From: Bacillota bacterium
GTDB lineage: Bacteria > Bacillota > Clostridia > Oscillospirales > Ruminococcaceae
Direction: 5' to 3'
DNA length: 64,000 nt
Assembly (NCBI GenBank): GCA_023439835.1
Contig: JAEXUW010000005.1
Location: 1 to 64,000 of the forward strand
Part shown: positions 17,794 through 26,638 of the stretch, one piece after another
Layout of the letters: every line of letters starts with the position of its first letter
Numbering within the stretch: position 1 is the first letter of the stretch
Notes under the pieces: generated by a model
Databases searched by the model: none
What the model was told of the DNA's origin: nothing
What the model saw: only the letters and a program-made list of their open reading frames with translations
Made by a program: the position numbers and the translations under genes

Positions 17794-18384
17794 CTAAAGC
17801 ATAATCTCAGAAAAAATTATATATCCTATAGATATATAAAACGAAGGGTTGACCGAGCCCTTTAGCGTCATATATCCCGCCAGACCGCCAAGAAGAATAA
17901 TCATCACAGCGCTGACAAACCGTCTGATAATATAGGGATTATTAATACTGCTGTCATTTAACAGTAACTCTAATATCCTGCCCCCGTCAAAGTGGCGAAA
18001 CGGTATCAGATTGAAAATGCCGATTATCAGATTGATTGCTGAAAAAAGCTGTGCCTGAAAGCTCCCCCGTGAGAAAAAATAAATAACCGCAAAAATGAGA
18101 AGATTTGAAAAGCTTCCCGCCAGTAAAATCACAAGCTCCCTTCTTACTGACAGAGTGCGCGTATAATTCGGAATTATCTTGATTCCCGCACCATAAAAAT
18201 ACATTTCCTTAGGCGGTACACCGAAAATGCACATAAAAGCAATATGCCCCAGCTCGTGAAGCATACATGCGATAAGTCCAAGTACTATATAGCTTGTCCC
18301 CTCTATCGAAAAAAGAATTGCCAAAACAGCAAAAAAGCTGAAACAAAAGGCTACCTTCACGCCTTTGACGTTGATTTTTATCAT
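17794..18384 (-). CDS. SpoIVFB-like site-2 protease (M50)
   Basis: A 196-residue integral membrane metalloprotease with about five hydrophobic segments. The zinc site HExxH is His43-Glu44-x-x-His47 (LHELGHIAF). The third ligand lies in FNLIPFRHFDGGRIL (Asp133), where NLxPxxxxDGG is the M50B signature. In sporulating Firmicutes this family (SpoIVFB) cleaves pro-sigma-K in the outer forespore membrane. SpoVM lies a few hundred bases upstream, consistent with a sporulation role, but the substrate is inferred. Its ATG overlaps the preceding stop as ATGA. Confidence 0.88.
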   Translation of the reverse strand: MIKINVKGVKVAFCFSFFAVLAILFSIEGTSYIVLGLIACMLHELGHIAFMCIFGVPPKEMYFYGAGIKIIPNYTRTLSVRRELVILLAGSFSNLLIFAVIYFFSRGSFQAQLFSAINLIIGIFNLIPFRHFDGGRILELLLNDSSINNPYIIRRFVSAVMIILLGGLAGYMTLKGSVNPSFYISIGYIIFSEIML

Positions 18385-18650
18385 AGCAGTCCTCTGACTT
18401 GTGAGAAGAATTTTTCAATTTCGTCTGAAAACTCAAAAGGCTTGTCAAGCTGCTCTTTAAATATACCTAGAATTTGATTAGTTTTCTCAGGGCTGAAGAT
18501 ATTCAAAATCACAAGCGCAATAATTATCACCAAGCCCAGAATACACTGAAGCATAATAATATCCCCAAGCTTTAGCGACCTTCGAGTTGTGACGTATTCA
18601 ATGCTACCCTCTTCATGCTCATTTTCAAATCTGTCCTGCTCCATACTCAT
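18381..18650 (-). CDS. Small single-pass membrane protein, SpoIVFA-like N-terminal stub
   Basis: An 89-residue protein: an acidic 25-residue cytosolic start, one membrane segment (about 33-53, LQCILGLVIIIALVILNIFS) and about 35 outer residues ending at FFSQVRGLL. In many Clostridia the gene before the M50 protease encodes a longer SpoIVFA/M23-type protein with the same membrane topology plus a LytM domain. That domain is absent here. The stop codon overlaps the protease start (ATGA), so this is an intact coupled gene rather than a frameshifted one. The link to SpoIVFA is inference from position and topology. Confidence 0.7.
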   Translation of the reverse strand: MSMEQDRFENEHEEGSIEYVTTRRSLKLGDIIMLQCILGLVIIIALVILNIFSPEKTNQILGIFKEQLDKPFEFSDEIEKFFSQVRGLL

Positions 18651-18711
18651 TCCCCCTTTATCAATTTTATTAATATAATGAAGAAAATAGTACAGCCTGT
18701 CTTAATTTTCG

Positions 18712-18747
18712 AAATAGAAAAGCACCCCCTCTGTATGAAGGAGTGCT
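18712..18747 (-). terminator. Terminator after spoVM
   Basis: On the minus strand an 11-bp stem (AGCACTCCTTC with GAGGGGGTGCT, including G-U pairs) with loop ATACA is followed by TTTTCTATTT. It begins 6 bases after the spoVM stop and separates spoVM from the membrane protein and M50 pair. Confidence 0.8.
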
Positions 18748-18753
18748 TATTCA

Positions 18754-18837
18754 TTAGTCCTTATCCTTTTTTATGCCAAAAATGAACCTTAAAATTCCGC
18801 TGATAACTCGCGGTGGCTTAACAACAACAATTTTCAT
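18754..18837 (-). CDS. spoVM: SpoVM-like spore coat assembly micro-protein
   Basis: A 27-residue amphipathic peptide, MKIVVVKPP followed by RVISGILRFIFGIKK. It aligns without gaps to Bacillus SpoVM (26 residues) at Lys2, Lys7, Pro9, Gly14-Ile15, Arg17 and Gly21. Pro9 is needed for curvature sensing in Bacillus. SpoVM marks the convex forespore surface and recruits SpoIVA. The ribosome site AGGAGGGG lies 4-5 bases before ATG. The gene comes after thiN, as in Bacillus (thiN-spoVM). It is followed by its own terminator. It is too short for routine gene callers. Confidence 0.9.
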   Translation of the reverse strand: MKIVVVKPPRVISGILRFIFGIKKDKD

Positions 18838-18850
18838 GGTGCCCCTCCTA

Positions 18851-18885
18851 AATACTATGTATTAAATCTCATAGTTCATAGTATT
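18851..18885. promoter_or_regulatory. Inverted repeat between thiN and spoVM
   Basis: Perfect 9-bp arms AATACTATG (18851-18859) and CATAGTATT (18877-18885) are separated by 17 bases, just upstream of the spoVM ribosome site. It could be an operator or an mRNA stem; the CATAGTAT arm faintly resembles a sigma-E -10, but no matching -35 was found. Confidence 0.4.
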
Positions 18886-18905
18886 CAGAATGAGAAAATG
18901 CGTGA

Positions 18906-19532
18906 TTAAATTTTTGACTGAATAATCAGCATTTTTCCGCTTTTTACTTCAATCTCTGCAAATTCTGCTGAAATTTCATTGCAAACACCAATCGGAAAAA
19001 AGTTTGTGACAGCGGCATTATTAAGCGGGTATTTTACCCCTTTTAATGTTACGCCTGAAAGCTCTTCCCCAAAAGAAAAAACTGAAAGTGAATATCCATC
19101 AAGCCTCTCAAGCCTGAGTGATGAGGTTTGAAGAAAAAAAATCCTTTCATTGTCTGAAACAATAAAGCCCTCAGCCCCATTTTCGTGTATATATGCAAGC
19201 GTCTGAATATTTGCGAACGTGTGGTCAAGCCTGTATCCCAGCCCCCCGACAATAATTATATCATCAAAGCCTTTGTTTAAAGCAAGCTTAACAGCAAGCA
19301 TAGTGTCCGTATCATCCTTTTCACTGGAAAAGCTGATAATTTCGCCGACATCATCAGGCAAAGCCTCAAGAGAATCAAAATCCCCAATCAGTATATCAGT
19401 TTTTATGCCCATGGCTTTTGCGTGAATATAGCCTGAATCAGCAGATATTATCATTCTATCGCAAAAAAGCGATGTGTCAATACGTGAATAATCTAATATT
19501 TCTCCGCCTGTGAAAACAGCACATTTTTTCAT
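18906..19532 (-). CDS. thiN: Thiamine pyrophosphokinase
   Basis: Converts thiamine to thiamine diphosphate with ATP. The 208-residue protein has the family motifs ISADSGYIHAKAMGI, LIGDFDSL, EKDDTDTMLAVK and GGLGYRLDH. In Bacillus thiN lies in the same cluster between rpe and spoVM; here it directly follows rsgA because rpe is absent. The gap to rsgA is 9 bases, so both are probably on one transcript. Confidence 0.94.
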   Translation of the reverse strand: MKKCAVFTGGEILDYSRIDTSLFCDRMIISADSGYIHAKAMGIKTDILIGDFDSLEALPDDVGEIISFSSEKDDTDTMLAVKLALNKGFDDIIIVGGLGYRLDHTFANIQTLAYIHENGAEGFIVSDNERIFFLQTSSLRLERLDGYSLSVFSFGEELSGVTLKGVKYPLNNAAVTNFFPIGVCNEISAEFAEIEVKSGKMLIIQSKI

Positions 19533-19541
19533 ATCTTATCC

Positions 19542-20432
19542 TTATTGCTTTTTATGCTCCCATTCCTTTAAAAGCTTTGCCTCCTCATACATTTGAACAT
19601 AGCTGTCATGCCTTGATTTAGCAATCTCACCGCTTTTAACAGCATCAATAACAGCACAACCCTTTTCCTTTGTGTGAGAACAGTCAGGGAATCTGCACTC
19701 TCCCTCATACTTTGAAAAATCGCGAAAGCATGAAGCAAGCTCATCTTTAAAAATTATATCGTATTTTTGAGTTTCAAAGGTTGAAAAGCCGGGCGTATCG
19801 GCAATATAAGTGTCGGCGCCGAGCTTATAAAGCTCAACATGACGAGTGGTGTGGCGACCTCTTCCCAGCTTTTTGCTTATCTCGCCTGTTTGAATGTCGC
19901 CTTCGGGGAGAATGTTGTTTAAAAGCGATGACTTCCCCACGCCTGTATTGCCGGTAAAAGCACTGAACTTTCCCTTTAATATCTCAAGAACAGTGTCTGT
20001 TCCCTCACCTGTCAGGTTGTTCACGGCGAAAGCAGTAATGCCAGCTTTTTCATACACGCTGACTATTTCCTCAAAATTTGAAAGGTCAATTTTCGTTATT
20101 ACTACAACTGGTGAAATCCCCTTAAATTCTGATATGGCAATAAACTTATCAATCAAAAGCAAATTCGGATTAGGCTGAGATATTGAGGCAACGTAAACAA
20201 GCTGGTCGAGATTTGAAAGAGGTGGTCTGATAATATGGCTTTTTCTTTCATAAATAGCTGTAATAATATTCCCTGAAGAGTCACATTCGATATCAACCCT
20301 GTCACCGCAACAGGGGGAAATATCCCTGTTTCTGAATATCCCTCTTGCTTTGCATTCATAAATGCCTTCGGGGGCTTCAACTGTATAAAGCCCACCGATG
20401 GATTTTACAATTACTCCTGCTTTTAAAGTCAT
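19542..20432 (-). CDS. rsgA: Ribosome small-subunit GTPase RsgA
   Basis: Circularly permuted GTPase that checks 30S subunits. It has an N-terminal OB fold, then G4 VITKIDL, G1 GNTGVGKSSLLN and G3 DTPGFSTFE. The C-terminal zinc motif is CRFPDCSHTKEKGC. The frame is open to 20546, inside prkC, with a non-conserved Arg/Gln-rich extension. The start chosen is ATG at 20432 (TLKAGVIVKSIG), giving 296 residues. The ribosome site there is weak (GGGT), so coupling to prkC is likely. Confidence 0.95.
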   Translation of the reverse strand: MTLKAGVIVKSIGGLYTVEAPEGIYECKARGIFRNRDISPCCGDRVDIECDSSGNIITAIYERKSHIIRPPLSNLDQLVYVASISQPNPNLLLIDKFIAISEFKGISPVVVITKIDLSNFEEIVSVYEKAGITAFAVNNLTGEGTDTVLEILKGKFSAFTGNTGVGKSSLLNNILPEGDIQTGEISKKLGRGRHTTRHVELYKLGADTYIADTPGFSTFETQKYDIIFKDELASCFRDFSKYEGECRFPDCSHTKEKGCAVIDAVKSGEIAKSRHDSYVQMYEEAKLLKEWEHKKQ

Positions 20433-20451
20433 TGTGTGATACCCATTTTCA

Positions 20452-22548
20452 TCAATCTGTATTCTCAAGCGGATGGGTTGAACTGGTTGTCGGATCAGTA
20501 TAATAATCTGACGTTGTCGTCGTCGGGGAAGTGGTTGTTGTCGCACCCGAGTTTGCTTTTATAAACGCGTTTACGTCATATTCAAGTCTTTCCATTACAT
20601 TTCCATTTTTAAAATCAATTCGATATGTCGCATAGTACTGATACCTGAACGTCTGAAGACTCTGAATTTCGATTCTAACGTCCTGAGTGTCTGTCCCCGG
20701 AATATTAATGGGGAACCACTCTGTTGTTGATGCGTCCTGAATAGTGTCCTGAGCGACAATGTTGTTGTTTATATAGCAAATAACCTTATACGCGCCGGTC
20801 GCAGGCTGTGCCACAGGAAGATTTAATACATATTCACTTTCGCCGAGCGTGCCTGTGCTGACATGAATCTGTACGGTGCTTCCCCTTTGAACAACAGTGC
20901 CCTTTTCAGGAACCTGTGAAATAACCATACCTTCGTCAGCAAGCTGGTTTACGGGAACATATATCGGAGTAAGCTTAAACGAATTAAGAATACTTTCAGC
21001 ATCCTCACGTGTTCTTCCCACAATTTCAGGGACAATGACCTCACTGCTGACAGGACCTAAGCTGACATAAACAGTTACTGAGCTTCCCGCAGGGATTTTA
21101 GTATATACTGCGGGGTCGGTGCTGATTACAAAATTCTTTGTTATTGCGTCATCGAATTTTTCTTCTCTCACCGGTTCAAGCCCTAGATTTCTTAACATTG
21201 CAGAGGCACTGTCATAGCTTGAGTTCACCACATTGGGAATCTCAACCATTTTTGCGCCCTTGCTGACCTTAACCTTAATTTTCTCGCCGACCTTAATCTG
21301 ACGCCCCTCGGATTTATCCTGCCAAATTATAAAGCCTTCGCCGTATTCGTTTGAATACTCCTGCCCGATTTCCTCAAGAATAAAATCGTCATAAACCGCC
21401 GAAGCGTCAATGTACTTCATTCCCACAAGATTCGGGACAAAGGTTTCCTGCGTATCAACATTAATTTTATCAAAGAGAATAAGTGCAATAAGCACAGCTG
21501 CAATTACTACCACCGCAACAGTTACCGCTGTCAGCGCATGGATAAGCATATTGCTTCTTGTCGGCTCATCGTCCTCCTCGTCCTCGCCTTCATCTTCCTC
21601 ATCAACTATTGGGACGGGACGCTGCTTTTCAGGAACAGGCTTAGCAATAGGTTTGAAATAAATAGTCTGCTCAGAATCCTCTTTTTTTATGAGAACATTT
21701 GAATATCCAAAAACAACAGAAGGGTTATTTCTGAATGTTTCAAGATCCTTTATCATTTCTGAAGCTGACTGATAACGCTTTCTTGAATCCTTTTGCATGG
21801 CATGAAGAGTGATTTCTTCAAGCCCCTCTGGAATGATCTCAACAATATCTCTCGGTCTTTTTGCAACCTCCTGCATGTGCATTAGCGCAACCGCAACCGG
21901 AGTATCTGCATCAAATGGCTTTTTGCCCGTAATCATTTCATAGAGCATAGCGCCGACTGAATAAATGTCGCTTTTTTCGTCGGTAATCTCGCCTCTAGCC
22001 TGCTCAGGGCTGATATAGTGAACGGAGCCTATTGTTTTGTCAGAAAGCGTCTTGCCCTCTTCCCTTGCAAAGCGAGCAATTCCAAAATCCATTACCTTAA
22101 TGGTTCCGTCAGAAAAAAGCATAATATTCTGTGGCTTTATATCCCTGTGGACTATTCCCCTGTCATGTGCGTGCTGTAAAGCCCGCAGTATCTGAACAGT
22201 GAAGTGAACAGCATCCTTCCATTTCAATACGCCCTGCTGTTCCATATATTCCTTTAGTGTGATTCCATCAATATATTCCATTACTATATACGGAATTTTG
22301 TCAGTAAAATCAACGTCATAAATTCTGACAATATTGGGGTGTGACAGCACAGCTATCGCTTTTGATTCGTTTCTAAAGCGACGCAGAAATTCCTCATTTC
22401 CCGCAAATTCATTCTTAAGTATTTTCACTGCCACAAGCTTTTCTTCCATGATATCAATTGCTTTATAGACATCTGCCATTCCGCCGATGCCGATAAGCTC
22501 ACAGATTTCATAGCGTCCGGCAAGCTTCTTCCCTATATTATGATCCAT
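20452..22548 (-). CDS. prkC: PASTA-domain Ser/Thr protein kinase
   Basis: Membrane kinase of 698 residues that senses cell-wall fragments. The kinase domain (about 10-275) has a glycine loop GIGGMADVYKA, the ATP lysine in AVKILK, catalytic HRDIKPQN and DFG. Then come an acidic linker, one membrane segment (about 338-362), three PASTA repeats (about 370-575) and an extra outer domain ending in a Thr/Ser-rich tail. In Bacillus PrkC triggers germination. It follows prpC by 4 bases and precedes rsgA, the usual order. Its Thr/Ser-rich end overlaps only spurious upstream frames of rsgA. Confidence 0.96.
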   Translation of the reverse strand: MDHNIGKKLAGRYEICELIGIGGMADVYKAIDIMEEKLVAVKILKNEFAGNEEFLRRFRNESKAIAVLSHPNIVRIYDVDFTDKIPYIVMEYIDGITLKEYMEQQGVLKWKDAVHFTVQILRALQHAHDRGIVHRDIKPQNIMLFSDGTIKVMDFGIARFAREEGKTLSDKTIGSVHYISPEQARGEITDEKSDIYSVGAMLYEMITGKKPFDADTPVAVALMHMQEVAKRPRDIVEIIPEGLEEITLHAMQKDSRKRYQSASEMIKDLETFRNNPSVVFGYSNVLIKKEDSEQTIYFKPIAKPVPEKQRPVPIVDEEDEGEDEEDDEPTRSNMLIHALTAVTVAVVVIAAVLIALILFDKINVDTQETFVPNLVGMKYIDASAVYDDFILEEIGQEYSNEYGEGFIIWQDKSEGRQIKVGEKIKVKVSKGAKMVEIPNVVNSSYDSASAMLRNLGLEPVREEKFDDAITKNFVISTDPAVYTKIPAGSSVTVYVSLGPVSSEVIVPEIVGRTREDAESILNSFKLTPIYVPVNQLADEGMVISQVPEKGTVVQRGSTVQIHVSTGTLGESEYVLNLPVAQPATGAYKVICYINNNIVAQDTIQDASTTEWFPINIPGTDTQDVRIEIQSLQTFRYQYYATYRIDFKNGNVMERLEYDVNAFIKANSGATTTTSPTTTTSDYYTDPTTSSTHPLENTD

Positions 22549-22552
22549 ACTC

Positions 22553-23296
22553 TCACTCCCGTATTATCTTATCGGACACTAGCGCAACCGTTATATTATC
22601 TTTTCCGCCCTGTTCAATCGCAAATGAAACAAGGTCGGTTGTTGCTTGGTCCAAACTTTTGTTCACTACAAGTTCTTTAAGCTTTTCATTGGTGCAGTAT
22701 CCTGACAATCCGTCGGTACACATCAGCACTACACTTCCCGGTGAAAAATCAATTTCAAAATAATCAGCGTCAATTTTCTCATCAATACCGACTGCTCTTG
22801 TGATTTTATTTCGGTCGGGATGATTTTTTGCGTCAGCCTCGCTGATTTGCCCTCTCTCAACAAGCATTCTAACAATAGTATGATCATTTGTAATCTGCAT
22901 TACTTGCGCATCATTGATAATATATGCTCTGCTGTCGCCGACAGAAGCGATGCATGCGATCTGACTGCGGATTATTGCGCAAACACAAGTTGTTCCCATT
23001 CCCGTTTTAAACTCGTCAGCTAGTGACTTTTCAAAAACGACTGAGTTCGCTGCACTAATTGAAGTGAGAATAAGGTTTCTGATGCTGTTAAGGTCGGCGT
23101 CCGCACGATAATTCGCCACTAACCGCTCGTAAATTATTCCACAAGCTATCTCACTTGCCTCACCGCCTGCATTCTCTCCGCCCATTCCGTCACAGACCAC
23201 CACGACAGCGGCACCGTCACACAGAACAGAAAATTTAACCCTGTCTTGATTTTCGCTTCTGACCAATCCCACATGCGTTATTGCTGATGCGTGCAT
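22553..23296 (-). CDS. prpC: PP2C-type protein phosphatase (PrpC/Stp)
   Basis: Metal-dependent Ser/Thr phosphatase that reverses PrkC phosphorylation. The 247-residue PP2C domain shows SENQDR, VCDGMGGENAGGEASE, SVGDSRAY, LMCTDGLSGY and GGKDNIT, so all metal-binding aspartates are present. It lies 4 bases before prkC and 15 bases after rlmN, which indicates one operon. Confidence 0.95.
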   Translation of the reverse strand: MHASAITHVGLVRSENQDRVKFSVLCDGAAVVVVCDGMGGENAGGEASEIACGIIYERLVANYRADADLNSIRNLILTSISAANSVVFEKSLADEFKTGMGTTCVCAIIRSQIACIASVGDSRAYIINDAQVMQITNDHTIVRMLVERGQISEADAKNHPDRNKITRAVGIDEKIDADYFEIDFSPGSVVLMCTDGLSGYCTNEKLKELVVNKSLDQATTDLVSFAIEQGGKDNITVALVSDKIIRE

Positions 23297-23311
23297 TGTT
23301 CCACTCCTTTG

Positions 23312-24334
23312 CTACACCTCATATTCACGTCTAAGCTGCCCGCAGGCTGCATTTATATCCGAACCGAGGGTACGTCTGACTGTTGCATTTATGCCTGATT
23401 TTTCTAAGTATCCTTTAAATTTCATTGCTGAATTTCTTGTTGAAGTGAAGTTTCTTTCTTTGATTTTATTAACCGGAATTATATTAACATGACAAAGCAT
23501 TCCTCGAAGAAGTCTTGAAAGCTCGTCAGCCTGCTCCCTCGAATCATTAACTCCGTCAATCAGCGCATATTCAAATGATATTCTCCGCCCCGTTTTTTCA
23601 GTATAGTTCTTGCAGGAGGAAATAAGTCTTTTTATATTATATTTATTATTCACCGGCATTATTTCGCTTCTCTTTTCATCCGAAGAAGCGTGAAGCGAAA
23701 CCGAAAGCGTCAGACCAAGTCTTAACTGCGCCAGCTGGTCAATCCTGTCGCATAATCCGCAGGTTGAGAGCGAAACATGTCTAAGGCTCATATTTGTCCC
23801 ATCTTCACAAGAGAGGATGTTTAGAAACTTTATGACATTTTCAAAATTATCTAAAGGCTCGCCGATTCCCATCAACACAATGCTTGAAACCTTTCTGCCC
23901 GAATCGCGCTCAGCCTCATAAAGCTGAAGAAGCATTTCTGAAGGCTCAAGATTTCTTTTAAAGCCGGCGATTGTTGAAGCACAAAAGCTGCACCCCATTT
24001 TGCAACCCACCTGAGTGGATATACAAAGACTGTCACCGTGGCTGTAATCCATTAAAACTGTTTCTATATGGTTTGAATCAGAAAGCTCATATAAATATTT
24101 TACCGTATTATCCTTAATAGATTCAAGCTTTCTGGTAATGATTAGTGATTTTAAACAAAAGTTTTGTTTAAGCATATCCTTTAATTGTGAAGAAATATTG
24201 GTCATGCTGTCAAAATTCGTCACTCGCTTTTTGTGAAGCCACTCAAAAACCTGTTTTGCCCTGAATTTCTTTTCGCCAAGCCTTAATATTTCGCATTCAA
24301 GTTCATCAATTGTCAGTGATAAAATGTCGGTCAT
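23312..24334 (-). CDS. rlmN: Dual-specificity RNA methyltransferase RlmN
   Basis: Radical SAM enzyme making 2-methyladenosine in 23S rRNA (A2503) and some tRNAs. The cluster motif is CKMGCSFCAS, and the methyl-carrying C-terminal cysteine lies in INAACGQLR. The frame is open to 24385 inside rsmB. The start chosen is ATG 24334, about 10 bases after GAGGTGA, giving 340 residues. It is clustered with rsmB, fmt, def and priA, the Firmicute order. Confidence 0.95.
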   Translation of the reverse strand: MTDILSLTIDELECEILRLGEKKFRAKQVFEWLHKKRVTNFDSMTNISSQLKDMLKQNFCLKSLIITRKLESIKDNTVKYLYELSDSNHIETVLMDYSHGDSLCISTQVGCKMGCSFCASTIAGFKRNLEPSEMLLQLYEAERDSGRKVSSIVLMGIGEPLDNFENVIKFLNILSCEDGTNMSLRHVSLSTCGLCDRIDQLAQLRLGLTLSVSLHASSDEKRSEIMPVNNKYNIKRLISSCKNYTEKTGRRISFEYALIDGVNDSREQADELSRLLRGMLCHVNIIPVNKIKERNFTSTRNSAMKFKGYLEKSGINATVRRTLGSDINAACGQLRREYEV

Positions 24335-24344
24335 GTCAGAAAGC

Positions 24345-25661
24345 TCACCTCGTTTTTTTAAGCTTTGCAATAAAAAAGCCGTCACTGTTATAAAGGTCTG
24401 GCAGAATAGTCGCCTTATATCCGTCGGGACTTTTCCCGTTAGGAAAACTCAGCGAAACGCCTTCAAATTCACTGTGGTTTTCTAAAAACTTTTCAACAAC
24501 TTCATCATTTTCTGCCCTGCTCAGCGTACAGGTTGAATACACAAGCACCCCGCCTGTTTTTAGATAGCCTGATGAGGTTTCAAGAATTTGATACTGAATT
24601 TCTGGCAGTGCTGAAAAATCAGCCGGATTTTTATACTTTATCTCAGGCTTTCTTCTTATTACTCCAAGACCAGAGCAGGGAACATCACACAAAATCCTGT
24701 CCGCCAAAGGGATTTCGGAATTAAAGACCTTCGCGTTGTTCACCCGAGATTTTATATTTTTAAGACCAAGACGCTTCGCACCCTGTGCAATCAGCCCGGT
24801 TTTTTTCATGGTAATATCATAAGCGTTTAGCAGACCTGTCTTTTTCATCATTTCGGCAATAGTAAATGCCTTTCCGCCGGGAGCAGAGCATAAATCAAGA
24901 ACAGTTTCCCCCTCCTTAGCGTCAAGCATCATACAGCAGAGCTGACTGGAGATATCCTGAACATGAAAAAGACCGTTTTTATAAGCCTCGCTGTTCTCGA
25001 CCGAGCCGCCTGATTTTATTTCAAGACAATCGGGGAACCCATCAATGGTTATCGCCTTTATACCGTCAGCATCAAGCTTTTGAATAATTTCCTCAAGCGG
25101 CGCTTTAAGCGTGTTAGCCCTGACGGTAACAGGCGCACGCCACAATGAGCCTTTGAGCATTGATACCGCCATATCCTCACCGTATTCATTTATCCATTTG
25201 AGAATGAGCCATTCGGGCGCTGAATATTCAAGCGCAAGCTTCGGAATTTTCCCCGAAACGCTCGGGAGCTTCTTATCATCACGAATGAAATTTCTCAAAA
25301 TAGCGTTAACAAAACCGCTCACCGCTGGATTTTTATTGGTTTTAGCGAGGAGCACACTCTCATTCACAGCCGCACTGTCGGGGACAGAATTTAGATACAA
25401 GAGCTGATATATTCCCATTCTCAATATCTGAAGAACTTCGACCGAAAGCTTGTCCGCGGGCTTGCTGCTGTATTTTTTAATGACAGAGTCAAGCGTCAGC
25501 TTTCTCTCGATAACTCCATAGAACAGAGCCGCGGCAAATTTCTTGTCAGCCGGTTCAAGACCGCTTTTTGACAAAGCGTCGTCAAGAAGTATATTTGAAA
25601 ATGCACTGTCCTTTTCCATTCTGACAAGAAGCTCTAAAACCAGACTGCGTGATGATTTCAT
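24345..25661 (-). CDS. rsmB: 16S rRNA m5C967 methyltransferase RsmB
   Basis: A 438-residue protein with an N-terminal NusB-like RNA-binding domain (about 1-130) and a C-terminal SAM methyltransferase domain. Motif I is VLDLCSAPGGKAF, the first catalytic region is DVPCSGLG, and the second cysteine is in VYSTCTL. It lies 17 bases after fmt and precedes rlmN. Confidence 0.95.
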   Translation of the reverse strand: MKSSRSLVLELLVRMEKDSAFSNILLDDALSKSGLEPADKKFAAALFYGVIERKLTLDSVIKKYSSKPADKLSVEVLQILRMGIYQLLYLNSVPDSAAVNESVLLAKTNKNPAVSGFVNAILRNFIRDDKKLPSVSGKIPKLALEYSAPEWLILKWINEYGEDMAVSMLKGSLWRAPVTVRANTLKAPLEEIIQKLDADGIKAITIDGFPDCLEIKSGGSVENSEAYKNGLFHVQDISSQLCCMMLDAKEGETVLDLCSAPGGKAFTIAEMMKKTGLLNAYDITMKKTGLIAQGAKRLGLKNIKSRVNNAKVFNSEIPLADRILCDVPCSGLGVIRRKPEIKYKNPADFSALPEIQYQILETSSGYLKTGGVLVYSTCTLSRAENDEVVEKFLENHSEFEGVSLSFPNGKSPDGYKATILPDLYNSDGFFIAKLKKTR

Positions 25662-25678
25662 TTGTTATACTATCCTTT

Positions 25679-26626
25679 TCATTCACATTTTGTAAGTTCT
25701 GTGCCCTTTTTTATAGGATTGCCCCTTAAAAAATCAGCGGCAGACATTCGCCTTGCGCCCTCTGCCTGAAGCTCAAGAATTCTCACAGAGCCTTTTTTGC
25801 AGGAGACCGTAAAGTTCTTTTCATCGGTGACAACGCCAAAGCTTTCATTGTCAGTATCCTTGTCGAGAACTTCAGACCTGTATAATTTAATTTTTTTTCC
25901 GTCAATAATTGTCGTCGCACAAGGCCAGCCCGAAAGTCCCCTTATTTGATTGTGAACCTCACACGCCGTTTTTGAAAAATCAACCGCACAAAGCTCCCTT
26001 GACAGCATCGGAGCATAGCAGGATAGGCAGTCGTTTTGTTTTTCAGGGGAGATTTCATTTTTTTCTATACCATCAAGTGTTTTAGCCAAAAGCTCTGCCC
26101 CAAGCTTTGAAAGCCTGTCATGAAGCTCCGGCGTTGTTTCATTGTCACCGATTTCGGTTTCAGCTTTTAATAGCATGTCCCCGGTGTCTAGCCCCTCTGC
26201 CATCAGCATAGTCGTCACACCGGTAATTTTATCACCGTTAATAACACTCCACTGAATCGGCCCCGCTCCCCTATATTTCGGAAGCAGCGACGCATGAACG
26301 TTTATACACCCGTATTTAGGAATTTCAAGAACCTCTTTGGGCAAAAGCTTTCCGAAAGCGACAACAACTATAACATCAGGTGAGCATTCTTTTAGAAAGC
26401 TAATGCTTTCCTTTGCCTCGTCACCTTTTTTTAAGCTTGACGGCTGAAAAACCCGTGTGCCGTGATTGCACGCACACTCTTTTACAGGCGGGGGAGTAAG
26501 CTTATACCCCCGCCCCTTAGGCTTATCAGGCTGAGTGAATACAGCCAAAACCTCATGCCCCGCCCTATATACCGCTTCAAGTGCAGGAACCGCAAAGTCA
26601 GGCGTTCCCATAAAAACTATCTTCAT
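25679..26626 (-). CDS. fmt: Methionyl-tRNA formyltransferase
   Basis: Formylates initiator Met-tRNA. The 315-residue protein has FMGTPDFAVP at the N terminus and the catalytic segment NVHASLLPKYRGAGPIQW (Asn, His) followed by the Asp in GLDTGD. The C-terminal OB-like domain is present (ELQAEGARRM). The ribosome site is GGAGGTCTTA before ATG. It lies 12 bases after def, as in most bacteria. Confidence 0.97.
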   Translation of the reverse strand: MKIVFMGTPDFAVPALEAVYRAGHEVLAVFTQPDKPKGRGYKLTPPPVKECACNHGTRVFQPSSLKKGDEAKESISFLKECSPDVIVVVAFGKLLPKEVLEIPKYGCINVHASLLPKYRGAGPIQWSVINGDKITGVTTMLMAEGLDTGDMLLKAETEIGDNETTPELHDRLSKLGAELLAKTLDGIEKNEISPEKQNDCLSCYAPMLSRELCAVDFSKTACEVHNQIRGLSGWPCATTIIDGKKIKLYRSEVLDKDTDNESFGVVTDEKNFTVSCKKGSVRILELQAEGARRMSAADFLRGNPIKKGTELTKCE

Positions 26627-26638
26627 TAAGACCTCCGC

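Noticed and set aside
20433..20546. Arg/Gln-rich N-terminal extension of RsgA
   Set aside because: The extension overlaps the end of prkC and translates its Thr-rich tail in another frame. The family start is at 20432.
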